A DNA stretch of 64,000 nt from Lepidonotus clava (Eukaryota; Annelida; Polychaeta; Phyllodocida; Polynoidae), in NCBI GenBank assembly GCA_936440205.1, contig OW387138.1, forward strand, positions 56,249,526 through 56,313,525, given 5' to 3'. Each line of letters opens with the position of its first letter. Positions within the stretch are counted from its first letter, which is position 1. Below, piece by piece: positions 11,122-20,632 of this stretch. A model generated the notes under the pieces. It did not search any database and was not told the origin of the DNA. It worked only from the letters and a program-made list of their open reading frames with translations. A program made the position numbers and the translations under genes.

Positions 11122-11757
11122 TGTGCATATATGGTATTAGTGAAGTTATTTTGTGTGAAATATATTCTGTTTATGAAAGAGAATTCAGATGAGAGACAGA
11201 AGTCGCCGGATGAGAGCGAAATTATAAAGGAATTGTAAAGAATATTAAAAAGTATATAAGTATGAAAATGGCAGATGCTACTGGTAGGTGATATACCTGT
11301 ATAACCACGGCAGGCGCAAGGCATCTCCCAGTAAGTAGTGCTGCCTGGGTAAAATCAATAATTGGATAGCATATATAAGGGGCTGAGCTGGCAAACGAAG
11401 CCAGAGAACACTACCTGTTTGGATCAATACGAATCTATACGATTCGGGGTCATGCAGACATCGGGTGACTTGGATAGGAGTTTACCATTGTGCTGCTGCA
11501 CTAAGACAAGCGGACTCTGAGGACGAAGCTAGCCTTGGGCAGTGATGAACGAGGGCGGAATACTTAGGCCATAACGCACCAGCCATTGTATGCCTTGGAT
11601 TTAACACCAATAAACTCAGCCAAGCGAGATTTGTGTTGTGGATATGAACGCCCATTTCACGGATGTAGTCTGTCATTTGACTAGCAACATTAACTGAGAC
11701 GATACTAACCAGTCTTAACTGTAGTTTCCCCATATTTAAATAACACCCATAAACAAC
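11122..11757. other. No gene recognised; two TATA-like motifs
   Basis: GTATATAAGTATG near 11,255 and CATATATAAGGGGCTG near 11,371 look like plus-strand core promoters, each followed by only short frames. Otherwise nothing identified before the R1 repeat. Confidence 0.3.
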
Positions 11758-12103
11758 CACAGGAAAATTTTGATCTCATACTCTCAACAGACTTGGCCTT
11801 GGTTGGATCTCTTTGCTATATGCTGTGTCGATAAGTGTATGACTTACCCCACCATTAACCCTGAAACAGCACAGTATCATAATGTCACTTATAGCACAGT
11901 AAGTGTTTGTTATATTCCTGCTAATATTTTGCTCCTACTTTCTAAGTTTCCCTACGCCTTCTGACGTGTAGAGAAGTGTTAGTCAGGGCGTGTTAACTAT
12001 ATTGTGTCACAAAAGTCCGTTTAGCTCATAATACTGTTAACACGCTCAACTTCGGCGGAGTCTTAATGTATCTACACTCCATTGAGGCACCAATTTAATG
12101 GGC
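11758..12103 (+). repeat. R1: copy of the ~335-bp R repeat
   Basis: Begins CACAGGAAAATTTTGATC and ends near GCACCAATTTAATG. It aligns along its length with R2-R5 and R7 (22,759; 42,182 inverted; 51,711 inverted; 55,351; 60,173). Homology with R4 continues for another ~225 bases (to about 12,328), including the exon at 12,137-12,196; the other copies lack this extension. R1 and R4 therefore form the best-matched inverted pair. Confidence 0.85.
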
Positions 12104-12136
12104 TTGTTTTCCACAGTTCAAGCAAGCCAAGCAAGG

Positions 12137-12196
12137 ATGACCGCTTTGAATCTTTCTCTGAGTAAGGCCAAGCGCAGCCTAAGGCTTAAGCTCCGT
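12137..12196 (+). CDS. Orphan first exon matching the R4-linked gene
   Basis: Encodes MTALNLSLSKAKRSLRLKLR and ends at a GTAAGT donor. The same exon (ending KGKRSLRLKLR and GTAAGT) starts the three-exon gene at 50,140-51,181. At this end no downstream exon 2 follows on the plus strand; the next 400 bases hold a CT microsatellite. It is best read as the part of the gene that lies inside the terminal repeat. Confidence 0.55.
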
Positions 12197-12401
12197 GTAA
12201 GTTACCTTTAAATCACACAACTAAAAATAGTTAAATGATAATTTGTAATAGTCTGTTTTGGTACCGCCTACCCATCGCAGGCCATAGCATTGGGTGGGTT
12301 TTGTAATGTTTCTCAGTGTCATGTGATGTAAAATAGTCACGCAAGCTCAGTTTCCTAAAGAAAACTGTATATTTCGCTGTATACATTTAAAACAAAACCA
12401 A

Positions 12402-12402
<1 letters not shown>

Positions 12403-12491
<89 letters not shown>

Positions 12492-12494
12492 CTC
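12403..12494. repeat. (CT)n microsatellite
   Basis: About 90 bases of nearly pure CT dinucleotide with two ATCT interruptions at its right end. Confidence 0.98.
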
Positions 12495-12604
12495 TAGCTC
12501 TTTTATATATTTTACTTCTTTACTTATATTCACATTAAATAATTACAATGAAAGTTAGCTGTAAATAAAGTACATCTTAATTGAAATAATAATATTTTAT
12601 AATT

Positions 12605-13261
12605 TCAAATCTTACTTACCCCTACGGGGTTAGGTGGTCCATAGACGTGGATGCAGGTGTTCTTGTCACCGTTGAGGAAATACACCTTCTTAGGTCGCCC
12701 TAACACGTCTCTGTCCTTGTAATCTCTTTCCAAGTCCAGCGGCCAGATCAGTCCGGTCAGGTCCAACATAGGTGAGAGGGAGTCTTTACCCTGTTGTGCC
12801 TGTAGCTCCCTCACGACAGCGGCGGCGTACTTGTTGGCTAGGTTGACGTCCACTGCTACAGCTTTCCCTTTCTTTGCACGAGGCTTTCTTTCAGAAGCAG
12901 GCTTCCGTTTTCTGGGTGCTGGCTTTTTCTTTTCGGTTGGTTCTTCCTCTGACTTTTCATTCTCCACCTCTGCAATGACCAATACAGGAAGAGATTCGCC
13001 TTCTTTTGGTGGTGGGACTTTCTCTTTGTTGGAGTCGTCTTGGATCGTAATGACGGGGAGGGTCTCAATCAGAGGTGGAGGAGGCTCGGGATTCCATAGA
13101 TCCGGAATATCCCCGTATTTTTCTACAAGATTGTGGACGGCCATCGTCGATTCTTCGCCTGCATCTGTGACGTACCCAGACTGAGTGTCCATCGACGAAT
13201 CTGTATCATACGCCCCAGCTCCCCCAGGTACGTAACCGGCGTCTTCCCTTGATGGAAACAC
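12605..13261 (-). CDS. Unidentified acidic/basic low-complexity protein, possible Polinton cargo
   Basis: Frame of 218 residues: a Gly/Asp/Ser-rich start, a helical VHNLVEKYGDIPDLW segment, Pro-rich PEPPPPLIETLP, a KKKPAPRKRKP nuclear-signal-like basic run, a helical NLANKYAAAVVRELQAQQG and a compact end (LIWPLDLERDYKDRDVLGRP, YFLNGDKNTCIHVYG). A plausible GGTAAGTAAG donor lies at the end, so a further exon may exist. It sits on the strand opposite to the Polinton gene train, directly left of it. Family not recognised; assignment to the Polinton is by position only. Confidence 0.4.
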   Translation of the reverse strand: MFPSREDAGYVPGGAGAYDTDSSMDTQSGYVTDAGEESTMAVHNLVEKYGDIPDLWNPEPPPPLIETLPVITIQDDSNKEKVPPPKEGESLPVLVIAEVENEKSEEEPTEKKKPAPRKRKPASERKPRAKKGKAVAVDVNLANKYAAAVVRELQAQQGKDSLSPMLDLTGLIWPLDLERDYKDRDVLGRPKKVYFLNGDKNTCIHVYGPPNPVGVSKI

Positions 13262-13276
13262 TCGGTATTGATCAAA

Positions 13277-13489
13277 TTACTCATCAATGACCGCATTCCC
13301 AGGAGGTGGCTGCTTCGGAAGCCCCGCCGAAGCGGAGGGAGCGGCAGAAGATGTAGAGGTCTTTGAACGAGCAGTCAAACTTCTACGTCCCATCATGAGA
13401 GTGTTGAGAATCCGCCATCCCATGAGTCTTTTATACAAAATTTTACTATCAACGTCGATTCTACGGAGTACGGTTTTTCCAGTTTTCAC
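13277..13489 (-). CDS. Short basic frame (70 aa) beside the Polinton block
   Basis: MKTGKTVLRRIDVDSKIL followed by MGWRILNTLMMGRRS and a Ser/Ala/Pro-rich end. It lies immediately upstream of, and on the same strand as, the 218-residue frame; how the two relate is unresolved. It is divergent from the plus-strand gene at 13,778 across about 290 bases that should hold both promoters. No family recognised. Confidence 0.35.
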   Translation of the reverse strand: MKTGKTVLRRIDVDSKILYKRLMGWRILNTLMMGRRSLTARSKTSTSSAAPSASAGLPKQPPPGNAVIDE

Positions 13490-13777
13490 TAGGTTTTTGA
13501 TGAGCGTTGTTTAAGCGTCGTCCATTATTTTATCCGTATTTTGTTTTGCTCCCGATAAGAGGATATCACTGAGTACATGGTTCCATGAGTGACGCGACGC
13601 GAGAGTCTGACACGTGCACTAGCAAGAAACAACTGGATAACAATTAGTTAAAAAGTAACATGTATCGGTTTCATTGGAGATACGTATTGTGATCGTAAAC
13701 AAAAATGTTAATATACGCTCTCAGAGACCCCTCTCACATTCATTTCTAGACTTGTCGCCAATTGCAACAGTCTCAAC

Positions 13778-14431
13778 ATGTACATGATTTCGCAACCCTC
13801 GGTTCAACACCGTGTCCCACTGGCACCCCTCATTGGGAGACCATCTCATTTTCGAAATGAGTTGGTCAAGGTGCCTTTTGCGAGAACATCAGACGTCTAT
13901 GGAGAGGAACATTGGGTGAAATTCATCTGTCCGAGAGACGGAAGGTACAAAATTGAGGGTGAAATTCACCCGAACATTTTATTTCAAAATTGTAAACTTC
14001 TCAAAAACATTGGCTTGACAAAACAGCCAAATCTTACGCTCAAAGATATGGTCACCAAGAAGGCTCGTGTTGTCGGTATACCCACAACACAAGCCATCTT
14101 GAGCCACATCTTTGCACGACATTCTGTTAAGGAAACAGTTCACAGACATTTGTGGCGTAAATCAGAAGCAGATCCTGAAGGAAAACCTTCTATATTTCTG
14201 CACACCGACATTGTGATTCCTCTTATCAACGCAACCGTCCTATACCCTGACAAAATGGTAAACACCCTCGACAACAACAAATTTTTTTATGAAAAGGAGT
14301 TCGATACAGAAATCGGACATGGTGTAGAGGGGTGTGACCACATTGTCAGGGTTGTCGGAAGGAACGGTGAAGAGGGATCAAGTCTGGTCACTGCTTATTC
14401 TATTCCGAGATTTACTCCTACTCATAATTAA
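13778..14431 (+). CDS. Unidentified 217-aa protein at the head of the Polinton block
   Basis: A compact, low-repeat frame from MYMISQPSVQ to FTPTHN. Segments such as HWVKFICPRDGRYKIEGEI, LTLKDMVTKKARVVG, IFLHTDIVIPLINATVLYP and GCDHIVRVVGRNGEEGSS suggest a globular beta-rich fold. I do not recognise the family. Ordinary composition, good length and a strong hairpin 36 bases after the stop argue that it is real. It is not present in the inverted copy at 51,712-55,338, which ends further downstream. Confidence 0.55.
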   Translation: MYMISQPSVQHRVPLAPLIGRPSHFRNELVKVPFARTSDVYGEEHWVKFICPRDGRYKIEGEIHPNILFQNCKLLKNIGLTKQPNLTLKDMVTKKARVVGIPTTQAILSHIFARHSVKETVHRHLWRKSEADPEGKPSIFLHTDIVIPLINATVLYPDKMVNTLDNNKFFYEKEFDTEIGHGVEGCDHIVRVVGRNGEEGSSLVTAYSIPRFTPTHN

Positions 14432-14467
14432 ACGATAAACATCCTTTTATCCTCCTCCAGACTATTC

Positions 14468-14493
14468 GGTTTTCTACCAAAAGGTAGAAAACC
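14468..14493 (+). other. Perfect 11-bp stem hairpin after the 217-aa gene
   Basis: GGTTTTCTACC, a four-base AAAA loop, then GGTAGAAAACC. It lies 36 bases after the stop codon at 14,431 and is followed by AATAAA at about 14,529. It could form the 3' end of a transcript or stall polymerase. The stem is longer than the 6-bp histone-type stem-loop and does not share its sequence. Confidence 0.6.
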
Positions 14494-14797
14494 ACCCTTC
14501 AACCAACCTCTTTCATTCCCACACTTATAATAAAGACGCGCGTTTATTTACTATAAACGTCTATAAATCATGTCATTATTCACACTGCCATTGAAACAAA
14601 AAGCTTACGTAGTGAGATGAAGTACACGCGGGTTAAGTTTATCTACTGTAACATACGAGCTGATAATAGAGTTGATACTTTCAAGCTGGTAATTCTATCC
14701 TTACGTTAAGTGGTTATAACCACTTAAATTCAATAATTAAATATAAACACAGATGCCTCAAACGGCGTCCAACGCTTTCTTGAAAGAGAAAGAGGGT

Positions 14798-14924
14798 GCC
14801 TAAAGTGCACCCCTTTCTTTTTCAAGAAAAACAAATGCTCACCGTCCCGGTCGCGTCTTATCGGCCTCGCAGGCGTGGTTCGGCGGTCGGTGGATATTGG
14901 GTGGGAGGGTGCGTTTTGCACCCG
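14798..14924 (+). promoter_or_regulatory. Two GGGTGC/GCACCC palindromes upstream of the ATPase
   Basis: GGGTGCCTAAAGTGCACCC at about 14,798 and GGGTGCGTTTTGCACCC at about 14,908, 110 bases apart with the same arms. The first is kept in the inverted Polinton copy (near 55,162-55,180) and the second nearly so (near 55,056-55,072). Conservation of non-coding palindromes in both copies suggests a regulatory or replication role, but that is inference. Confidence 0.45.
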
Positions 14925-15190
14925 ACATCCAGGGGCTGTCCCATAACAAACACAGTTAAAATAAAAAGAAAACGTATGGGGAACGTTTATGGTTCGGTTT
15001 CATTAATTTGTTATTCTTTTGTTTTGTGAAAGAGAAAAACCCATGTTATCAGAGTTTCCACTTTTAATTTGGTATTCTTTTGTTTCGTTCCACATAAAAT
15101 GTTGTTATGATGCAATCACTTTTGATTTGTTGGTATTTTATTTTGTTACAGGAAAAACATTCTTATGTTATCTGAACCATACAAAATACA

Positions 15191-15829
15191 TTGTTTTCAT
15201 TAAAAGTGTCACTCAGTACATTAACCTTCGACCGGGTAAGACGTGTTATAGATTCGTTAATAGAAAAAATGGAAAGTGTAAAGGAAATTGCATTTGACCC
15301 AAGACTACAAGGTCCTTTCACATGTCTTATCGCTGGACCTTCAGGATGTGGTAAAACGCAATTAGTGTTTGAGATTATAGAAAAGGCGAAAGATGTAATA
15401 AATCCACCGGTAGCTGAGATTATATATTGCTATGGACAACGACAAGACATTTTCAAGAAGTATCAAGGAAAAGTTAAATTCAACAAAGGTCTCCTTTCAA
15501 GAGATGAACTTTTACATGGAAAAAAAGATTTATCTAAACATTCTCTACTTATGATAGACGGTCTCTTAGATAAAGAAGATGCACCTCTTATAAGAGATCT
15601 ATTCATAAAAGGTTCACATCATAGAAATATGAGTGTTATATTTATAACTCAAAATTTATTTCTTCCTAACAAGGATTTCAGAACACTTAGTTTGAACTCT
15701 CATTATATGATAATTTTCAAAAACCCAAGAGATATGAGTCAAATTCATGCTTTATCATGTCAAGTGTTTCCAACTCATCCTTGTTTTCTTACTAACGTAT
15801 ATAACGAAGAAACATCGGCAAGACACTGA
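15191..15829 (+). CDS. Polinton packaging ATPase (A32/FtsK-HerA type)
   Basis: Contains the Walker A motif AGPSGCGKTQLVFE (about residues 49-62), a Walker B-like LLMIDGLLDKED, and the sensor-like SVIFITQNLF followed by a helical C-terminus. In Polintons, adintoviruses and related viruses this ATPase drives genome packaging into the capsid. Length fits the family. The likely start is downstream of the first in-frame codon, near MESVKE. Part of an old virus-like element; this piece looks largely whole here. The inverted copy is interrupted by a solo LTR. Confidence 0.88.
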   Translation: MFSLKVSLSTLTFDRVRRVIDSLIEKMESVKEIAFDPRLQGPFTCLIAGPSGCGKTQLVFEIIEKAKDVINPPVAEIIYCYGQRQDIFKKYQGKVKFNKGLLSRDELLHGKKDLSKHSLLMIDGLLDKEDAPLIRDLFIKGSHHRNMSVIFITQNLFLPNKDFRTLSLNSHYMIIFKNPRDMSQIHALSCQVFPTHPCFLTNVYNEETSARH

Positions 15830-15936
15830 TATCTATTGCTGGACTTCAAGCAGACTACACCCAACATGCTAAGGGTGCGTAACAGTGTTACTACACCTCT
15901 CAAGACAACTGTATTCATTCCTACTACACGAAAACA

Positions 15937-16293
15937 ATGAAGTCTAAACAACTCGCGCTCATAAAGAAACACCTTCCTCTATTGAGACATCTCTCTAAAT
16001 GCACTGGTAAAGAGTGTAAACATATAATGATGGGAATGTCTAATGAGGTAATAAGGTTGATAGCGCAAATAGGTGTCAATATTATGAATAAAAACTTGCG
16101 CATCTCCAATAAAGAAGCAGTCGGGCGTCTATCGAGGTACAAGAAACAACTCAAAGGTCTTACCAAGCCTTCAACTAAACTAGTACACAAAGGTAAGATT
16201 CTTGAACAAGAAGGTGGATTTATTGGCACTCTATTGGGATTAGCTGTTCCTCTCATATCCAGTCTTATCGGAGGACTTATAAGACATCATTAG
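15937..16293 (+). CDS. Small Polinton protein with hydrophobic C-terminus (118 aa)
   Basis: Basic helical N-terminus (KSKQLALIKKHLPLLRHLSK), a Lys-rich middle and a Gly-rich hydrophobic end (EQEGGFIGTLLGLAVPLIS). This architecture recurs in Polinton-type elements of invertebrates next to the ATPase, and resembles membrane-active minor virion proteins. The function is inference from composition and position. A related frame is present in the inverted copy near 53,013-53,246. Confidence 0.65.
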   Translation: MKSKQLALIKKHLPLLRHLSKCTGKECKHIMMGMSNEVIRLIAQIGVNIMNKNLRISNKEAVGRLSRYKKQLKGLTKPSTKLVHKGKILEQEGGFIGTLLGLAVPLISSLIGGLIRHH

Positions 16294-16298
16294 GAGAA

Positions 16299-16967
16299 AT
16301 GACAAGCTACAAACGGATGCTCCTCGTTCATCCAGATGTGTTGCAAAGTTCTAACAAAATGGAAATTGAGAGTTCAGCTTTTTCTGGCAAAGTTGATTCT
16401 CCGCCTCCTGCCGAACAAAGCGACAGGGATTCCTTTTTCGAAAGGTCAATGGTAAAAGAAAAATTTGAACCTACAGCGTCTACCGTGGAGGTGTTAAGTC
16501 ACTTACAAAAAGAAATGGGTGTATTGAACGATCCAACGATGAGCAGAGAAGAGAAACTAGCCACATATAACGATCTAATGACTAGGTCCTCTATTCTTTC
16601 CTCTAAAGCTAAAAGTTTGTTGTTTTCAACACCACATATTTCACGTTCTCCTTCACCCTCTCATCCACCTTCTCCGCCTATTATGAAACCTAAGAGGACT
16701 TCTACAAAACCGAGAGGATTACTTATGCCGAAGGTACTACCGCATAAGATGGAAAAAGCACTAGAAAAAGTTCAGGATTCTTACCATAACTCTGTGCGTA
16801 ATCTCTACAAGACCTTAGCCAAATCACCGAAGCAGTTTACAAAGGACGGCCGTCTCATTCTAGGAGACACACCTATAGATAAAGCTCATTTGGTCGAGTG
16901 CAGTGCGACCGACTACCAAGAAGCGACCCAGCTTACCAGGTCAGAAACAATTCGTCCAGATTGTTAA
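16299..16967 (+). CDS. Polinton helical protein upstream of integrase (222 aa)
   Basis: Starts MTSYKRMLLVHPDVLQ, five bases after the preceding stop. It has a helical segment with SHLQKEMGVLNDPTMSREEK (residues about 65-85) that resembles a protein commonly found in Polintons before the integrase, then a Ser/Pro-rich linker and a basic region. The related frame at 51,964-52,836 in the inverted copy is longer (290 residues), so this copy is shortened. Function unknown; a core or scaffold role is inference. Confidence 0.65.
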   Translation: MTSYKRMLLVHPDVLQSSNKMEIESSAFSGKVDSPPPAEQSDRDSFFERSMVKEKFEPTASTVEVLSHLQKEMGVLNDPTMSREEKLATYNDLMTRSSILSSKAKSLLFSTPHISRSPSPSHPPSPPIMKPKRTSTKPRGLLMPKVLPHKMEKALEKVQDSYHNSVRNLYKTLAKSPKQFTKDGRLILGDTPIDKAHLVECSATDYQEATQLTRSETIRPDC

Positions 16968-17138
16968 GAAATTAAATCCGAAAATGAAATATATAAGGAA
17001 CTATAACATGAAGGTTTCTGACAGTGTAGAGGAGCATGTAGAGGAGGAGACACCGAGGCGGCCGCGGAAAGAGAAGACTGGTGAACAAGAAGGTCACGGT
17101 AGAAGTCAGCGACATCTGCACTTTACACCGTTTGTAAA

Positions 17139-18227
17139 ATGCGCTACAAGGCTCTGAAGAAAGAAGTGATTAACTACTTCTCTGACCCTAAACAACCAGC
17201 AAGCTTCACAAGTGCATCCAAAATAAAGAAACAGTACTTCAAAAATACTGACATCAAGCATATTGAAGATGCACTTGAATCTGTGGATGCTTATACTAAG
17301 CACAAACCATTCAAGAGACGATTTCCTAGGCGTAAAACACAGACTTTTGGAATAGATAAGCAATGGCAAATGGACCTGATAGATATGCAACAGTTCAAAA
17401 AATATAATAAAGGGAATTCATATATAATGGTTGGAATAGATGTGTTCTCCAGATATGGATTTGCGCAAGCTATAAAGAGTAAAAAAGCCACAGATGTTAC
17501 GGAAGCTTTCAAAGTTATGACAGTTAAAAGATGTCCTAAATACCTCCAAACAGATAAAGGTAATGAGTTCCTGAACAAAACCTTTCAGGATTATTTTAAA
17601 CAGAGAGGTGTATCTTTTTTCACTGGAGAAAATGATGATATAAAATGCTCTATAGCAGAAAGGTTCAACAGCACCTTACAACAGAAAATGTGGCGGTACT
17701 TCACTCACATGAACACATACACATACATAGATGTACTTCAAGATCTAGTGGATTGTTACAACCACGCCTTTCATTCTACCATAGGCGGTCGACCGGTCGA
17801 CGTTAATAAAGATAACGCTGACCGATTGTTCTATCATTTGTACGAAAGAGTGAGAGATAAAGATTTGAATAAAAAGAAAAGGAAACCATTAATGAAAAGT
17901 GGTGATAGAGCACGAATTCTAAGAAAAAAGAAAACCTTTAACCGTGGATATGAACCAAATTGGAGTGAAGAAATATTCACTGTAAAGAAACCCAACTATA
18001 TTAAAGGATATGGAATCGAAGACGCCCTTCAAGAAGGAATAAAGGGGTGGTTTTATCCTCAAGAGGTTCAGAAGGTGAAAGTTGATCCAAGGAAGCAGTA
18101 CACGGTTGAGAGCATCCTAAAATATAGAGGAAAAGGTACTAAAAGAGAAGCACTCATCAAGTGGAAAGGGTACGGAGACAAATTCAACAGTTGGGAACCA
18201 GTTAAGAACATACAAAAATGGATGTAA
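17139..18227 (+). CDS. Polinton integrase with C-terminal chromodomain
   Basis: A 362-residue retroviral-type integrase. The rve core shows the DDE triad context: WQMDLIDMQQF (first Asp), LQTDKGNEFLN (second Asp) and CSIAERFNSTLQQKMW (Glu). An SH3-like segment follows (GDRARILRKKKTFNRGYEPNW), and the end is a chromodomain (VESILKYRGKGTKREALIKW, then KGYGDKFNSWEPV). In Polintons this enzyme joins the element to host DNA, and chromodomains can direct it to methylated histone. No clear zinc-binding HHCC motif at the start. Overlaps the next frame by 10 bases, as packed viral genes do. This piece looks whole. Confidence 0.92.
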   Translation: MRYKALKKEVINYFSDPKQPASFTSASKIKKQYFKNTDIKHIEDALESVDAYTKHKPFKRRFPRRKTQTFGIDKQWQMDLIDMQQFKKYNKGNSYIMVGIDVFSRYGFAQAIKSKKATDVTEAFKVMTVKRCPKYLQTDKGNEFLNKTFQDYFKQRGVSFFTGENDDIKCSIAERFNSTLQQKMWRYFTHMNTYTYIDVLQDLVDCYNHAFHSTIGGRPVDVNKDNADRLFYHLYERVRDKDLNKKKRKPLMKSGDRARILRKKKTFNRGYEPNWSEEIFTVKKPNYIKGYGIEDALQEGIKGWFYPQEVQKVKVDPRKQYTVESILKYRGKGTKREALIKWKGYGDKFNSWEPVKNIQKWM

Positions 18228-19609
18228 CCTGCACTTTACCTAGTAACGCCTCTATTAACACCTTTCCAGACAACACTCTGAGCACTTACAGAGTTCTTTT
18301 ACAGAAGTATATGGTACTACCAGCTGACACAGACTGTGCCTTATCTGAAATAACGCTTCCAGTAAAATGGTACAATGTGCGGAAATCAACTTTCTACCTT
18401 CTCAGCGCAGAAGCACCGAACGAAAAGAAGAAACAAAACACCGCACCAACTAAGGTCAGAGCATCCCGCGGTTCCGATGAAGATACTTCTTCCCCTGGTA
18501 CTTCCACAACTACACCTGCAACTGCAGCTGATTCAATTACAACACCGCCCCTACCAGACCCTGAGGAGTCTTCTGGAGAGTTTATTTCAGCTGCAGTGTC
18601 AGCTGTAAGGACAGTTACTGGAAGTATTTCTTCACCTACTACTTCAAACTCTCCTCCTATACCAAGTTCTCACACTTCCGACGGACCTACCCCTCCTAAG
18701 AAACCTAGAGAAGGAATTACTGCATTACAATCACCTCCAACAAGGCGCGTTGAGGCTATTACTCGACTAAAGCGCGAAATAGAGAGCAGTAGAAAAAAAC
18801 GTGACAGAGTGAGTGAACCGTTCCTAACAGATATGTTTAAAACTGATTTAGTGACCCACATGCATGAAACACCCCCGAAAAGAAAGGTAGAAGTTGAAAT
18901 GAAAGGAGATGAAAAAGAAGAAGACAATGACGATGACGATGGACCATCAGAGCCCTCAGAAGTGTTCGAAAAAGTTAATGATGATCACCCAAAACAGCTT
19001 CCTCCCACATTGAGTTACATCGATTCAATCGCAAAGAAACACTTTCTAGGAAAACGGTCTTATGCACGTTTCTCAATGGAAAGCGGACGAGTGGAAACCA
19101 ACAAAGATCTCATCAGAATCTTGAATAAAATAGTGAGGAAAGATATTCCAAAAATCGTAAAGAAACTGAAATATGAAAAGCGAAAAAATAATGGAAACGG
19201 CCCAGATGACCTTTTCTCTTATAACAAATTCACAATGAAAACGCTTATTGCGCTACCTACCAACTCCATACTCGTCATACCAGAAAACCTTTCTTATCAA
19301 TTTGGTTTCGAAGGAAAAGTATACATGGGTAGACGTACACGAGCGAAACAAATAACTAATGTCAAGTTCAGAAACCATACAGTGTATGTGTACTCTGACA
19401 TTATTCACAACGGTGTGGTAGGAGATACTGAAGCCCCACTTCTTCAATGTATGTCAGTTAACAACTACTCTGCCAAAACAATGGACACAATAAACTTTCC
19501 CAATTTGATTTTCCATCCTCTGCGAATAACACATTTCAAAGAGATCTCAGTGTACTTAAGAGACAGTGCAGGCCAACCTATACCATTTGAGCACGGGAAG
19601 TGTCGATAG
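18218..19609 (+). CDS. Polinton penton-like minor capsid protein
   Basis: 463 residues. The start (TLPSNASINTFPDNTLSTYR, then a short strand-rich segment with ITLPVKWYNV) and the end (VYVYSDIIHNGVVGDTEAPL, NFPNLIFHPL, EISVYLRD, PFEHGKCR) match the single-jelly-roll penton homologue of Polintons, which sits at the vertices of the capsid. A Ser/Thr/Pro-rich and acidic insert (residues about 70-265) separates the two halves and is unusually long. Overlaps the integrase end. This piece looks whole. Confidence 0.85.
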   Translation: MDVTCTLPSNASINTFPDNTLSTYRVLLQKYMVLPADTDCALSEITLPVKWYNVRKSTFYLLSAEAPNEKKKQNTAPTKVRASRGSDEDTSSPGTSTTTPATAADSITTPPLPDPEESSGEFISAAVSAVRTVTGSISSPTTSNSPPIPSSHTSDGPTPPKKPREGITALQSPPTRRVEAITRLKREIESSRKKRDRVSEPFLTDMFKTDLVTHMHETPPKRKVEVEMKGDEKEEDNDDDDGPSEPSEVFEKVNDDHPKQLPPTLSYIDSIAKKHFLGKRSYARFSMESGRVETNKDLIRILNKIVRKDIPKIVKKLKYEKRKNNGNGPDDLFSYNKFTMKTLIALPTNSILVIPENLSYQFGFEGKVYMGRRTRAKQITNVKFRNHTVYVYSDIIHNGVVGDTEAPLLQCMSVNNYSAKTMDTINFPNLIFHPLRITHFKEISVYLRDSAGQPIPFEHGKCR

Positions 19610-19675
19610 TACTCACCTTTAGGGCTCTCTCTCACCCCTATAGTACATTGGTGTAACAGACGTCACAGTGCAAAC

Positions 19676-19924
19676 ATGGTAAGTTACTATATGAATGCCC
19701 CACCCTTGTACTCACCACCAAGAGGTGAATACGGACAATATTATAAGCGCTCGCAGTTTGGAAGTGGACAATTACCTGCTTTCGGTGGATCTAAGAGACA
19801 ACATGGCCACGGGATATTCGGAAGTATAATGAGATCAGCCCTTCCCATGATAAAGAAGCTCGGTGCGTCAGCATTTAAAGCAGCGGTCCCAACCATCGTC
19901 AGAACAGGAAAAGGTAGGAAGTGA
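19676..19924 (+). CDS. Small basic Gly-rich Polinton protein (82 aa)
   Basis: Tyr/Pro/Gly-rich start, then a GSKRQHGHGIFGSIMRSALP segment and an amphipathic helix (MIKKLGASAFKAAVPTIV) with a basic end (RTGKGRK). This resembles adenovirus pX/pVI-type core or membrane-lytic peptides often seen between the penton and major capsid genes. Function by analogy only. The TTAA-flanked MITE begins six bases after its stop. Confidence 0.6.
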   Translation: MVSYYMNAPPLYSPPRGEYGQYYKRSQFGSGQLPAFGGSKRQHGHGIFGSIMRSALPMIKKLGASAFKAAVPTIVRTGKGRK

Positions 19925-19929
19925 CTTAA

Positions 19930-20632
19930 GGATAGACAACACCTCTCAGCGGCGAATTCGTGGGACTCTTTTTAAATGGTCATATATTGTTCAATCTATA
20001 TGACATGAATATGGGGTTTATACCATTAATAGATGTTTAATACACCTATCTATTGATATAATTCATTATACAATGTGTACATGTGTATGTCTGTGCTCAT
20101 ACCGGTAATAGAAAAAACGTATTTTCAACTTTTATTTTTTGAACAAGGATATCTCATTTAATACTGAATATAAACGTATGAAATTTTGTATGTCCCTTGA
20201 TAACATTCCCATGGAGGGAAGCGTGTCTCAAATTTTTGATTAAGGCCTCAGTTTTTATTTTATCAAATGTAGAAATTAATTGTAAAAAAATCATTAAAAG
20301 TTTCCCGTTTTTTGACATAAAATAAAAACCAAGGCCTAAATAAAAAATCTGAGACACGCTTCCCTTCATTGTAATGTTATTAACAAGCTCTAAAAATTTC
20401 ATGAGAATCAATTGAGTAGTAGCTGAGATATTCATGTTCAAAAAATAAAAGTTGAAAATTCAACTTTTTCTCTCTCATTTATCCAATATTGGAGTGAAAA
20501 CAATTAATTTTATATCAAAAGATAGAGAAAAATCTGCTCTTTCATTTAATATAAGCAAAATTACTGTGCTCTTAACACAGAGAGCGCAATAGGGATTACT
20601 GCTTATGGCCCGTTGAGAGGTGTTGTCTATCC
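19930..20632. mobile_element. 703-bp MITE with TTAA target duplication inside the Polinton
   Basis: Inverted ends GGATAGACAACACCTCTCAG (left) and, inward from the right, GGATAGACAACACCTCTCAA. TTAA flanks both sides (19,926-19,929 and 20,633-20,636). The middle is itself a large imperfect palindrome (arms about 20,117-20,260 and 20,310-20,467, sharing AAGCGTGTCTCA and TTTTCAACTTTTATTTTTTG). TTAA targets point to piggyBac- or Kolobok-type mobilisation. No coding frame. Confidence 0.88.
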
